Notes: generated from the sequence alone by a model not told the origin. Positions 16,919 through 24,887 are shown, counted from the first letter of the stretch. The stretch is DNA of 64,000 nucleotides from Cellulophaga sp. F20128 (GCF_023015805.1 NZ_JALKBA010000002.1:62001-126000); one strand, 5' to 3'. Translations and numbers: made by a program.

Positions 16919-17410
16919 TTGGATATTTCTATACTAGACAAGACTCACAATAGAAAGAATTTTGAATGTGAAGAGCAGTCGCTTACAGACTATATCCAAA
17001 GACAAGTTAGTCAAGATGTAAAAAAAAGACTTGCAATTTGTTTTGTAGCTACAGATGAGGATTATAATGTTATAGGCTATTATACTCTTACCAGCGAAAG
17101 TCTTGGAAGAGAGCTAATACCTGAAAAATACCTCAAAAAAGTACCCAAGAATTATAATGCGCCTGTAATCTTACTTGGTCGATTAGCCAGGGATGTAAAG
17201 GAAAAAGGCTCCGGTCTCGGAGAACACCTTTTGCTAGATGCTCTATTCAGAGCTTTTACCCTATCCGAAGAAAGTATCGGTGCAATGGCTGTGGTCGTTG
17301 ATCCAATTAATAAATATGCCGTGAAGTTTTATAAAAAGTTTGGATTTGAACAACTACCAGATAGTGAAAAAATGTTCCTTTCAATGAATACAATTAAGCA
17401 GATTGTATAA
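16919..17410 (+). CDS. GNAT-family toxin (acetyltransferase)
   Basis: This 163-residue GNAT acetyltransferase resembles the TacT/AtaT toxins, which acetylate aminoacyl-tRNA and stop translation. The acetyl-CoA-binding motif reads LGRLARDVKEKGSGLGEHLL (about 82-101), and the C-terminal AVKFYKKFGFEQLP holds the conserved Tyr near 144. The N-terminus FECEEQSLTDYIQRQVSQD is typical of this toxin clade. The only workable start is TTG, two bases after the antitoxin stop. Context and family make the toxin role likely; the exact tRNA target cannot be read. Confidence 0.88.
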   Translation: MDISILDKTHNRKNFECEEQSLTDYIQRQVSQDVKKRLAICFVATDEDYNVIGYYTLTSESLGRELIPEKYLKKVPKNYNAPVILLGRLARDVKEKGSGLGEHLLLDALFRAFTLSEESIGAMAVVVDPINKYAVKFYKKFGFEQLPDSEKMFLSMNTIKQIV

Positions 17411-17571
17411 AAAAACGCACCACAACAACACCTACAATTCAGTCTTGCTATTTCCTATGAATAAATTCAGTACTTTTAATCTGGATCGATTCCAATTCTA
17501 AAAAATCCTAAATGATTTCTCAGACAGCAGTTATAGATTAAACGTTGGCAACAATATGAAAACCGAAAACT
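17411..17571 (+). other. Cassette-junction-like spacer
   Basis: This 161-base spacer begins with CAACAACACCTACAATTCAG, repeating the junction AACAACACCTACAATTC seen at 16455-16471, and ends with AACGTTGGCAACAATATG. No gene is present. An ATG at 17556 opens only an eight-codon frame overlapping the start of the next gene. Confidence 0.45.
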
Positions 17572-18021
17572 TTGAGATTTAAAACAGCATTTTTCATATC
17601 ATTCTTTTTTTGCATTTTTTCTGCATTTGGACAACGGACTTTAAGGGGGAAAACTATCGACCAATTTTTAGAAAGTGCCATAGGAATTACAATATTCGAC
17701 AAAGACACAATCAAAATTGGACAATCTGACTTGAATGGGTATTTCCAAATCAAATTACCCAAAGAAACGGATAAATTAATTTTTGCTGGTGTTGGCTATG
17801 AATGGGCAACGATTACAGTCTCTAAGGAATGTGAAAATCAAGAGATAATTTTGTTTTTGGCAACTACCTACGATTTTATGTCACCTAGAAAAGTTGACAG
17901 ACATCGGAAAAAAGAATTTGAGAAATTACCCGAGTTGCACTCTCAAGCCTTCCAAAAAGGAATTTTTGAAACTGAAAAACCTTGTGTCATTCGAAAATTT
18001 GAATCATATCAGCCAAAATAA
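17572..18021 (+). CDS. Secreted protein with carboxypeptidase-regulatory-like domain
   Basis: This 149-residue protein has a signal peptide (about 1-20, AFFISFFFCIFSAFGQ) and a short beta-sandwich (about 22-100, RGKTIDQFLESAIGITIFDKD..GYFQIKLP) typical of Bacteroidota CarboxypepD_reg-like domains, but without a barrel or enzyme attached. The best start is TTG at 17572. An ATG 16 bases upstream is in another frame and ends after eight codons, so either the TTG is used or a small deletion broke the original start. It is another single orphan gene of the accessory block. Function is unknown. Confidence 0.65.
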   Translation: MRFKTAFFISFFFCIFSAFGQRTLRGKTIDQFLESAIGITIFDKDTIKIGQSDLNGYFQIKLPKETDKLIFAGVGYEWATITVSKECENQEIILFLATTYDFMSPRKVDRHRKKEFEKLPELHSQAFQKGIFETEKPCVIRKFESYQPK

Positions 18022-18239
18022 CTGAATAAAAATACTGTTGCAAATACCATATATAATTTATTGCTAGTTCTTGCCTACTTGTGAAGCCCGAAGCGCTGGG
18101 GCTGTCGCATTTTCTGCCTTCCTGCAGACAGGTTCATTTTTTATTGGTTAACTTCGTTGCGGAAGCCTACAAGGACCCTCACAAGAAGTGTAATATGTAA
18201 ATGCAGCATTCTCATAAAATTAAAATCATTGGTATTCTT
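18022..18239 (+). other. Gene-free spacer before small hypothetical gene
   Basis: No gene is seen. The stretch contains TGTTGCAAATACCATATATA near its left end and a GC-richer patch with CCTGCAGACAGG (around 18120-18132) of the short imperfect-palindrome type common between Bacteroidota genes. It resembles the other junction spacers of this block. Confidence 0.4.
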
Positions 18240-18464
18240 ATGAAAGTAAACTTATTGTCATGTGATGCCCAAAGACCAGATAGAAGGGCAATTGCCAACT
18301 GTATTGCAGAGATAGCAACTAATATGGATGAATCTTTGTCTCATCAACTTACAGACATTCTTTTAGAAGGAGATTCCGTTGCTATTGAAATGGAAGATAA
18401 AAGCTCCGGTTCCGCCTTAAGAGCTTTGCGGAAATTAAGTATTGACTACGAAATTATAGAATAA
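18240..18464 (+). CDS. Small hypothetical protein
   Basis: A 74-residue acidic protein starts at the ATG at 18240 (MKVNLLSCDAQRPDRRAIAN), with a predicted helix, a loop and a final strand (LRKLSIDYEIIE). An upstream in-frame ATG at 18201 would add 13 residues. There is no membrane segment and no recognised domain. The C-terminal helix-strand pattern is reminiscent of small alpha/beta domains such as the L7/L12 C-terminal fold, but that is only an impression. Confidence 0.5.
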   Translation: MKVNLLSCDAQRPDRRAIANCIAEIATNMDESLSHQLTDILLEGDSVAIEMEDKSSGSALRALRKLSIDYEIIE

Positions 18465-18652
18465 GCTTCTATGGCCCTAAAACAATATGGGCTGTAAAAG
18501 GGTTTGAAGGAAAACGCCCTACCATCCAAAAAAAAGCTGGAGTACTCAGCGGGTATACCATTATTGTTTTTTGAAGTTATTATTTTCTATAAAAAAATAA
18601 TGGTTAACTAAAAAAATAAACAAAACATAAAGCTTTAGCTTCGTACATAGAC

Positions 18653-18674
18653 GGAAACAAAAAGTTTCCCTTTT
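18653..18674 (+). terminator. Weak hairpin with T run upstream of histidine kinase
   Basis: GGAAAC / GTTTCC (18653-18658 with 18664-18669) has an A5 loop and is followed by CTTTTT. The six-base stem could be a weak terminator or attenuator 37 bases before the kinase start. The 240 bases before the kinase hold no other feature I can support. Confidence 0.4.
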
Positions 18675-18710
18675 TGCCATAGCCGAGCTGTTTGCCATAA
18701 TAATGATACT

Positions 18711-19913
18711 ATGAAAGAAGCAAAAGAGCATGCTAATGAAAAAGAAAGATTAAAGGCTTTAGAATCCTATTCCATACTTGATACGCTTTCAGAATCTGAT
18801 TATGATGACATAACTGCCATTGCAGCAGAAATATGTGGGACTCAAATTTCTTTAATTAGCTTAATTGATAGTAAGCGTCAATGGTTCAAATCTCACTATG
18901 GCGTAGATGCATCAGAAACACCTAAAGAATATGCCTTTTGTGTGCATGCCATAAATGACCAAGACAACATATTCATTGTTGATGATGCCAGAACAGATGA
19001 GCGCTTTTTTGACAATCCCTTAGTAACAGGAGATCCAAAGATAGTCTTCTATGCAGGTGTGCCTTTAATAAGTGATAATGGCCTTCCTTTAGGGACTTTG
19101 TGCGTTATAGACAGAAGGCCAAAATTACTAAGCGAGGGTCAATTAAGATCTCTAAGAGCTCTAGGGAATCAGGTAATGAATATGTTAAACCTTAGAAAGA
19201 CGCGGTTAACCTTAGAGGAAGCTTTATTAAAATTGGAAGAAAAAAATCAAGACTTAGATCGTTTTGCATCGGTTGCAGCGCATGATTTAAAAGCACCCTT
19301 GGCAAACATCATAGTATTGTCACAACTAGTTACAGAAGCGTATAGTGCTAAGATAGATGCTGAAGGCCAGGAAATGCTAAGCTTAATTTCGAAATCATCT
19401 GATAATCTAAATAATATGATCGACGGATTACTAGAATATACGAGATCTGAAAGTGTTTTAAAAGAAAAAAAATCAGAAATAAATCTTACAGATTTAATTG
19501 AAAGCATTACTGGGCTTTTCGCTTATGAGAATAATTTGAAACTCAATTTAAAGACTTCAATTAAAAGCATAACTACAAACAGAGCCGCGCTGGAGCAAAT
19601 TTTGATAAACCTTGTTGCTAATGCTATTAAATATAATGATAAGAAGACTATTGAAATAGAAGTTGGAATAACAGCTACTGCGAGTCACTATGAACTTTAT
19701 GTTCAAGACAACGGACTTGGCATTGCTTTGGAAGATCAAGACAAGATTTTTGAAATCTTTGAAGTTATTTCACCCCAAGATAAATATGGTAAACGTGGTA
19801 ATGGTATAGGCTTAGCCACAGTAAAAAAAGTAGTAGAAAAAAGCGGAGGGTTGATAAAAGTAGAATCAAAACTGAAAAAGGGGGCAAAATTTATATTTAC
19901 GATTGAAAAATAA
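18711..19913 (+). CDS. GAF-domain sensor histidine kinase
   Basis: This 400-residue protein has no membrane segment. A GAF domain spans about residues 22-165 (ICGTQISLISLIDSKRQWFK, FCVHAINDQD, FYAGVPLISDNGLPLGTLCV), then a coiled linker, HisKA with the phospho-acceptor His191 in SVAAHDLKAPLANI, and a HATPase domain with the N box NLVANAIKYND, G1 DNGLGI and G2 GNGIGLATVKK. It is a cytosolic two-component kinase. No response regulator is adjacent, so it is an orphan kinase, and its signal is unknown. It is preceded by a weak hairpin and stands alone in the accessory block. Confidence 0.9.
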   Translation: MKEAKEHANEKERLKALESYSILDTLSESDYDDITAIAAEICGTQISLISLIDSKRQWFKSHYGVDASETPKEYAFCVHAINDQDNIFIVDDARTDERFFDNPLVTGDPKIVFYAGVPLISDNGLPLGTLCVIDRRPKLLSEGQLRSLRALGNQVMNMLNLRKTRLTLEEALLKLEEKNQDLDRFASVAAHDLKAPLANIIVLSQLVTEAYSAKIDAEGQEMLSLISKSSDNLNNMIDGLLEYTRSESVLKEKKSEINLTDLIESITGLFAYENNLKLNLKTSIKSITTNRAALEQILINLVANAIKYNDKKTIEIEVGITATASHYELYVQDNGLGIALEDQDKIFEIFEVISPQDKYGKRGNGIGLATVKKVVEKSGGLIKVESKLKKGAKFIFTIEK

Positions 19914-20089
19914 CTTTTGTCTACAATACCGTATCCTTTAAAAAGCCATAGTCCGGTGCTCTAAAATAATAGAGATGCGCTTCTTACCAGGGGCAACCTT
20001 CGTTGTCCTATTTTCTTAGTCTATTAATACTATTTTGTCTAGAACTTCGTTTGTCATAAACACCCTTAATAAAAAACAAATCAATTCGT

Positions 20090-20599
20090 ATGAAACTATT
20101 AAAAATTAGTACCCTGGCATTTCTTTTTCTCGCATTCTATTCATGTGATAAATTGGATGAGCTTACAGAAGTAGATGTCAATGTTACGGAAACAGCAAGT
20201 CTTACCGTTGCAGTTTTGCAAGGTGAAAGCAGTTTTAGTGAAAGTATTACAATTTCTGTAGACGATGAACAGGTTCAAGATAACCTAGATCGTATAGAAA
20301 GTGTTACCGTAAAGAACCTGAGCTATACCTTTAAAAATGTAACAGGGAATGCAGATGCTACGCTATCGGGGAGTATGACCTTTGGTATGGCAAGTATTTC
20401 TTTTAGTGATGTAAATCCAACAACCATAGAAGGTCAAGCGGTTGCCATAACCAATACAGATGTGCTTAATGCATTTGCACAGGCCATAAAAAATGGAGCA
20501 GAAGCAACAGTTGTTCTTGAAGGAACAGCTCAGAATGCACCTGTTTCTGTAACCGTAGAATTAACGGCAGAACTGGAAATTGTAGTAGACGTTCTATAA
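20090..20599 (+). CDS. Putative lipoprotein of unknown function
   Basis: This 169-residue protein has a lipoprotein signal (MKLLKISTLAFLFLAFYSCD, lipid-modified Cys near 19). The mature part is rich in Thr, Val, Ser and Ala and looks all-beta, with regularly spaced strands ending ELTAELEIVVDVL. I recognise no domain. It stands alone with its own strong terminator and is probably anchored in the outer membrane facing the periplasm or surface. Confidence 0.7.
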   Translation: MKLLKISTLAFLFLAFYSCDKLDELTEVDVNVTETASLTVAVLQGESSFSESITISVDDEQVQDNLDRIESVTVKNLSYTFKNVTGNADATLSGSMTFGMASISFSDVNPTTIEGQAVAITNTDVLNAFAQAIKNGAEATVVLEGTAQNAPVSVTVELTAELEIVVDVL

Positions 20600-20627
20600 T
20601 AGGTACATCACCTTTTAAATAAATTTA

Positions 20628-20659
20628 ATCCTCAAGACGTAATCTTGAGGATTTTTTTG
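20628..20659 (+). terminator. Intrinsic terminator after lipoprotein gene
   Basis: A ten-base perfect stem ATCCTCAAGA / TCTTGAGGAT (20628-20637 with 20643-20652) with a five-base loop is followed by seven T's. Confidence 0.93.
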
Positions 20660-20736
20660 TGGTGTATAGGGTAAGATAATTGTATAAGCACTTATGGTAA
20701 AGCATAGTTCTTGTTAAACAGTAGAAATTTAGATGC

Positions 20737-20840
20737 ATATGACTGCAAATACTTTTATAACACTAAAAATCCATTAGAGTAGTACTACGGATATAAAAGA
20801 AATAACAGTATTATAGATATATTCGTATGTTGTATGTAAT
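20737..20840 (+). repeat. Structured intergenic repeat, copy C (diverged)
   Basis: This is related to copies A and B: TACTTTTATAACACTAAAAA, then AGTAGTAC, then ATAAAAGAAATAACAGTA, ending in GTATGTTGTATGTAATTTAA. The ends (CATATGACTGCAAATAC against GTATTC-type sequence) again form an imperfect inverted repeat. It precedes a decayed coding fragment, and a partial fourth copy lies at 21177-21205. Confidence 0.78.
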
Positions 20841-20937
20841 TTAAGAGAATGTAATGACGCAAAAACTGAAAGAAAAATTCAGAATTCTATTTTAGAATAT
20901 TAGAACAATCCACCTAAAATTAAGACTTTCATGATTC

Positions 20938-21084
20938 ATTGACGGTTCAGAAAAATGGTCTTTATGTATAGCAATTGAACAGTTTGGAAAGTATTCTAAA
21001 AATGGGTTTCAAAATAGCAGAGGGTATATTCTTTTTGGCAAAGAAAAAGAACATTGTAACGAACTTCAAATAGTTAAACGTTAA
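20938..21084 (+). pseudogene. Decayed coding fragment
   Basis: A 48-codon open stretch without a start codon begins IDGSEKWSLCIAIEQFGKYS and ends ELQIVKR before TAA. It reads like protein-coding sequence but has an upstream in-frame stop and no start, so it is probably the tail of a lost accessory gene. The family is not recognised. Confidence 0.3.
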
Positions 21085-21176
21085 AAATCCTAATGAACTT
21101 TCAGAGGGTCTTTCTTCTTTATCTGTATAAAGACACTTAACCTCAATGGAAAATAAAAGCATACGAATCGCTTTGT

Positions 21177-21205
21177 TACGTATTTTTATACTAAAAAAAT
21201 GCACA
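21177..21205 (+). repeat. Partial copy of the structured repeat
   Basis: TACGTATTTTTATACTAAAA plus AAATGCAC matches the left core of copies A-C (TACTTTTATAATACTAAAAA) with small gaps. It lies 24 bases before the xylanase start. Confidence 0.45.
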
Positions 21206-21228
21206 AAATTATCTAAAGAGATAAAATT

Positions 21229-22431
21229 ATGGTCAGCAAAAATTCAATTACTAGCTTTATTCTGACTGTGTCACTAGCTGCCACTGTCTACGGTCAGCAC
21301 AATACCAACTCGGCATTTCAAAAGACGCTAAAGGAAGCATACGCTGGCAAATTTCTCATAGGAACTGCAAGCGATTTGAGAGGAATTTCTGAGGACGAGC
21401 TTACGAGCGTTAAAACGCAATATGACATCATTACTCCAGAGAATTGTATGAAACCGCAACCTCTTCATCCTTCGGAAGGTAAATACAATTTTAAGACTCC
21501 TGATGCCATAGTTGAATGGTCTAAGCAGAATGGTGTAAAGGTTTGGGGACATACCTTGGTGTGGCATTCACAAACGTCCCCTTGGTTTTTCCAGGCAGAG
21601 AACCCAGAGATAGAAGAAGGTGTAGAACCAGCTAGGCATCGCGTAGTGAATAGGAATCCTATTGCACCTCGTTCTACTGCGACAGAAATATGGCGTAATA
21701 GTATCCAGGGTAAGATAGCGAGCCGTCAAGTAGTGCTGCAGCGTCTTAAGGATCACATTATGACCGTTGCTGGGCGATACAAAGGATCCGTTATTGGATG
21801 GGATGTTGTCAATGAATCGATTGCCGATGGCGGTGACGGAACTACAGAAAACCTGCGAGATTTTAGCTGGTATAAAGTTGTTGGCCCAGATGTATTGACT
21901 TTGGCTTTCAAGTGGGCGCACGAGGCCAATCCTGACGCACAACTTTATTACAACGATTATAATATTGAGCAAGGGGCAGTTGAAAATAAGGGCAAACACG
22001 CCAGTTCTATGTTACTACTAAAGCGTCTCATAAAAGAAGGTGCTCCAATTACTGGGGTGGGAATTCAGGGACATTGGCACTTAGACACCAACCTAGCAGA
22101 TGTTGAAAAGGCAATTGAAAACTATGCATCTCTTGGGCTAAGGGTATCTATTACAGAATTGGACGTAACCGCAACTGGTCATAATAGTGGTGCTTTTGGC
22201 GTAAACCAAGGAGAGAGAACTATACCGGTAGAAAACTATCAAAAACAGGCGGAGGTATACAAAGAACTGTTCGAGATTTTTATGCGTCACTCCGATGTCA
22301 TCGATCGCGTCACTTTTTGGGGGATTAGCGATACCCGATCATGGCGCAGGGGACAAGCTGCGCTTTTATTTGATGGGCAGTTGCGGCCCAAACCAGCGTT
22401 CAAGTCTGTTATTGATGCAAGTTCAAATTAA
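21229..22431 (+). CDS. Secreted endo-1,4-beta-xylanase, glycoside hydrolase family 10
   Basis: This 400-residue exported enzyme cleaves the xylan backbone. A signal peptide (about 1-22, ending AATVYGQ) is followed by a single GH10 barrel. Typical stretches are FLIGTASDLRGI, YDIITPENCMKPQPLHPSEG and VWGHTLVWHSQTSPWF. The acid/base Glu196 is in WDVVNESIADGG, the nucleophile Glu310 in VSITELDVTATG, and the substrate-binding WGISDTRSWR lies near the C-terminus. No carbohydrate-binding module or sorting domain is attached. It stands alone in the accessory block, with no SusCD pair or other hydrolase nearby, which suggests separate acquisition. Confidence 0.93.
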   Translation: MVSKNSITSFILTVSLAATVYGQHNTNSAFQKTLKEAYAGKFLIGTASDLRGISEDELTSVKTQYDIITPENCMKPQPLHPSEGKYNFKTPDAIVEWSKQNGVKVWGHTLVWHSQTSPWFFQAENPEIEEGVEPARHRVVNRNPIAPRSTATEIWRNSIQGKIASRQVVLQRLKDHIMTVAGRYKGSVIGWDVVNESIADGGDGTTENLRDFSWYKVVGPDVLTLAFKWAHEANPDAQLYYNDYNIEQGAVENKGKHASSMLLLKRLIKEGAPITGVGIQGHWHLDTNLADVEKAIENYASLGLRVSITELDVTATGHNSGAFGVNQGERTIPVENYQKQAEVYKELFEIFMRHSDVIDRVTFWGISDTRSWRRGQAALLFDGQLRPKPAFKSVIDASSN

Positions 22432-22823
22432 GTAAACTCTGCTTCTCTCTGAAGATGAAAATTTATAAACATTGTCTATTGATGAAAAATTAATCAATCA
22501 AAACAAATTGAAAAAGAGTATATTGAATTAGCTGAGGGTATATATCTTATTACATTTATTTTCGATACTTCCGAATGAATTGAAATTTGAACTGATTGGA
22601 ACAAAAACTTATTTGAACCAAATAAAGTAGAATCATTTTAAATGAAAAAAATAAAATACGAAATGCCAAAAAAGGACAGAGCTATAAAGTGTTAAATTAG
22701 AAGGTTAGTGCGTGTTTACCAAGACCGTCAAATTTTTAAATTTGGCTTTTAGAATAGAAAAATGAAAATGATTGAGAAAAGTAGTGGACAACCTGGGATA
22801 TGTATATAGAGAGATTCAGCTAA
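22432..22823. other. Gene-free stretch with decayed coding traces
   Basis: No intact gene is present. Around 22505-22580 a short frame reads QIEKEYIELAEGIYLITFIF before a stop, and other frames continue for 10-15 codons each, suggesting a degraded gene. No strong hairpin or repeat is seen. Confidence 0.35.
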
Positions 22824-22964
22824 TTATAACTGTCTTCTAGCCTTTTTGTTTCTACTACTTCGGAAGTTCCTACCACTTTTGGTATAATACGTTACAAAAG
22901 CCCAAACTATGCTTATAACAATAATTAAAATAATTATCTGATAAAAATCACCTGGCAAATTCAT
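22824..22964 (-). CDS. Possible small single-pass membrane protein
   Basis: A 46-residue frame on the - strand starts MNLPGDFYQ and carries one convincing membrane helix (IIILIIVISIVWAFVTYY) followed by a strongly basic tail (SGRNFRSSRNKKARRQL). Helix plus basic tail is typical of real tiny membrane proteins, but there is no homology evidence and the surrounding DNA is decayed, so it may be chance. A longer frame would start at 23039. Confidence 0.35.
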   Translation of the reverse strand: MNLPGDFYQIIILIIVISIVWAFVTYYTKSGRNFRSSRNKKARRQL

Positions 22965-23100
22965 ACTATGAATATAAGAAAAATTTCTAAACTTCTTGTT
23001 AACAAAAATTCTATTGCCTAAACTGTATAAAAAAATCACGCTGACTTTCTCTCTTTTGTCTTTTCTGATTATTTCTAATTTTAGGAATAATAAACTTATG

Positions 23101-23143
23101 AAGTACTGTGGTAAAAAAAAGCGTTTTTTTTACCACAGTACTT
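23101..23143. other. Perfect 43-base hairpin
   Basis: Two 20-base arms (23101-23120 and 23124-23143) are perfectly complementary with a GCG loop. The outer part is AAGTACTGTGGT/ACCACAGTACTT; the inner part is A8/T8. It lacks an external T tract and lies ~115 bases before the Rrf2 gene start. It may be a barrier or terminator at the border between the accessory block and the sulfur operon. Confidence 0.85.
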
Positions 23144-23257
23144 CTATTGCTGTCATCGTATGATTATTCTATTTGTGATTTTAAAAAAGAAATGGACTGG
23201 TGATCATAAATTTTGTTTATTCCAAAAAACGAAAATTATTTAAATCCCAATTTTGCC

Positions 23258-23265
23258 TATCTTTG
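23258..23265 (+). promoter_or_regulatory. -7 promoter element abutting the Rrf2 start codon
   Basis: TATCTTTG matches TAnnTTTG and ends only four bases before the ATG, which predicts a leaderless or nearly leaderless mRNA. No TTTG sits at the expected -33 spacing. Confidence 0.5.
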
Positions 23266-23269
23266 TACC

Positions 23270-23677
23270 ATGCTATCCAAAAAAACCAAGTACGGACTAA
23301 AGGCTTTAACCTATTTAGCTCAAAAAAAAGACAGGAATCCTGTTCCTATTGGAGAAATTGCCCAACAGAATAATATTTCTCAAAAATTTTTAGAAAGTAT
23401 TTTGCTGACCCTCAGAAGAACAGGGGTTTTGGCATCTAAAAAAGGCAAAGGCGGGGGTTATTATTTATTAAAAGAACCGGCCAATATTCAGATGACAGAT
23501 GTTATACGGGTGTTAGAAGGCCCCATTGCTATGGTACCTTGTGTTAGTCTTAATTTTTATGAAAAATGTGACGATTGCCCAGATGAGGTGGCTTGTTCCG
23601 TACATAAATTAATGCTTCAGGTTAGAGATAGTGCCTTAGAAATATACCGGAGCAATACCTTAGCCGATCTTATTTAA
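23270..23677 (+). CDS. Rrf2-family transcriptional regulator
   Basis: This 135-residue DNA-binding protein begins MLSKKTKYGLKALTYLAQKK. It has a winged helix (about 20-60, IGEIAQQNNISQKFLESILL, then KGKGGGYYL) and a Cys cluster (PCVSLNFYEKCDDCPDEVAC) that could hold an iron-sulfur cluster as in IscR. I start at the ATG at 23270; an upstream in-frame start would extend into the promoter. The gene opens the sulfate-reduction cluster, and a 17-base dyad motif occurs before cysH and before the sulfite reductase gene, so it is the obvious candidate to control those genes in response to cysteine, sulfide or Fe-S status. This link is inference. Confidence 0.9.
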   Translation: MLSKKTKYGLKALTYLAQKKDRNPVPIGEIAQQNNISQKFLESILLTLRRTGVLASKKGKGGGYYLLKEPANIQMTDVIRVLEGPIAMVPCVSLNFYEKCDDCPDEVACSVHKLMLQVRDSALEIYRSNTLADLI

Positions 23678-23820
23678 TTTTTTTACAAAGCCTAAAGGTA
23701 ATTCAGCTTTTAGGTACACTGCGTAATAGGCAAGCTAACGATACCGTAGGTTGCTCTTTCTTAATATTCTACGGGGCTCAAACAGCAACACAAAAGCCTT
23801 TTTCACAATCCATAATAATC

Positions 23821-23855
23821 CCTATGTATTTTTAGTAATCTACTAAAACTATAGG
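23821..23855 (+). promoter_or_regulatory. Candidate operator 1 upstream of DUF2061-cysH operon
   Basis: TCTACTAAAACTATAGG (23839-23855) is one of three related 17-base sites. To its left, CCTATGTATTTTTAGTA (23821-23837) is an inverted partner, so TTTTAGTA and TACTAAAA form an 8-bp dyad around ATC. It lies 40 bases before the -7 element at 23895-23902. Confidence 0.55.
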
Positions 23856-23894
23856 ATTTGTTTGTTTTTTATTATGATTTTTCAAAATTTAGTT

Positions 23895-23924
23895 TACTTT
23901 TGTAATCCCTACTAATTATATAGG
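23895..23924 (+). promoter_or_regulatory. Promoter -7 element with candidate operator 2
   Basis: TACTTTTG (23895-23902) is a perfect -7 element. CCTACTAATTATATAGG (23908-23924) follows immediately and would cover the transcription start, a natural repressor position. It differs from operator 3 before the sulfite reductase gene at only four of 17 bases. Confidence 0.6.
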
Positions 23925-23942
23925 GTAATAAAAATTAACCAA

Positions 23943-24206
23943 ATGATTGCTGATCAATTGATTTTAAATAAAGAAACTTCTAAAGGAAGTTACAAGTCAG
24001 ACATACAGTCAGAGAGCCCCAAAAGGAGTATAGTAAAGTCTATAAGTTGGAGAATTGTAGGAACAATAGATACCGTTATAATTTCTTGGTTTGTTACAGG
24101 AGCATTAACCTTAGCCTTTTCAATTGGGTTAATAGAGTTGGTGACAAAAATGGCCTTGTATTTTTTTCATGAGCGTATTTGGAATTCAATTAAGTGGGGT
24201 AAATAA
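23943..24206 (+). CDS. DUF2061 membrane protein
   Basis: This 87-residue protein consists of a charged N-terminal ~30 residues and a DUF2061 domain (KRSIVKSISWRIVGTIDTVI, then FSIGLIELVTKMALYFFHER) with two short hydrophobic segments. DUF2061 proteins are often encoded at the start of sulfate-assimilation operons; their role is not established, though a membrane function linked to sulfate uptake has been suggested by context. It is 22 bases ahead of cysH and directly downstream of the candidate operators, so it is probably the first gene of the operon. Confidence 0.88.
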   Translation: MIADQLILNKETSKGSYKSDIQSESPKRSIVKSISWRIVGTIDTVIISWFVTGALTLAFSIGLIELVTKMALYFFHERIWNSIKWGK

Positions 24207-24227
24207 GAACGTATAAGTAGCGATAAG

Positions 24228-24851
24228 ATGGGTTTTACAGAAGATATTATTAAAAATTTGAATGCTCAGTTTAGGGGGATTCCGCCTGTAGAAATAATTT
24301 CTTGGGCCATAGAGTATGCTAGAAATGCAGTGGTAACTACAAATTTTAGACCTTATGAGGTCGCTATTTTGAATGCAGTTACCGATATTAAAAAGGATAT
24401 TCCTGTAATTTGGTGTGATACGGGCTATAATACGCCCAATACTTATAAACATGCAGAAACCATAATTTCTAGTTTAGATCTTAATGTAAAACTGTATGTT
24501 CCCTTGCAAACCACTGCTCATAGAGATGCCGTAATGGGTATCCCCGCTATAGAGGATCCAAGGCATGCAGCATTTACAGAACAAGTAAAGTTGGAGCCTT
24601 TTAAAAGGGCAATGGCAGAACACAAGCCAGACGTTTGGTTTACAAACCTTAGAAAAGGGCAGACTGCCTTACGAGATTCTTTGGGAATTTTAAGTCTAAG
24701 TAAAGACGGGGTATTAAAAGTGAGTCCGTTTTACCATTGGAGCGATACACAGTTAGATGCGTATTTGGAACAACGCAATTTGCCCAACGAACACAAATAC
24801 TTTGACCCTACAAAAGTATTGGAGAATAGAGAATGTGGCTTGCATACCTAA
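24228..24851 (+). CDS. cysH: Phosphoadenylyl-sulfate reductase (CysH)
   Basis: This 207-residue cytosolic enzyme reduces activated sulfate to sulfite with thioredoxin. The PP-loop-like fold shows IPVIWCDTGYNTPNTY and WFTNLRKGQTALR, and the catalytic C-terminal motif is ECGLHT. The two Cys-Cys pairs that bind a [4Fe-4S] cluster in APS reductases are absent (the matching region reads EQVKLEPFKRAM), so by family rules it should act on PAPS. No APS kinase (cysC) is present in this window and CysN here lacks a kinase domain, which leaves the substrate question open. It lies between DUF2061 and cysD in the operon. Confidence 0.9.
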   Translation: MGFTEDIIKNLNAQFRGIPPVEIISWAIEYARNAVVTTNFRPYEVAILNAVTDIKKDIPVIWCDTGYNTPNTYKHAETIISSLDLNVKLYVPLQTTAHRDAVMGIPAIEDPRHAAFTEQVKLEPFKRAMAEHKPDVWFTNLRKGQTALRDSLGILSLSKDGVLKVSPFYHWSDTQLDAYLEQRNLPNEHKYFDPTKVLENRECGLHT

Positions 24852-24887
24852 GCGGGTGTAAACGAATAATTAAAAAAAAATTAGATT

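Noticed and set aside
21568-21999. 143-codon - strand frame inside the xylanase gene
   Set aside because: It is antisense to a gene with intact GH10 catalytic motifs and shows no homology pattern of its own.
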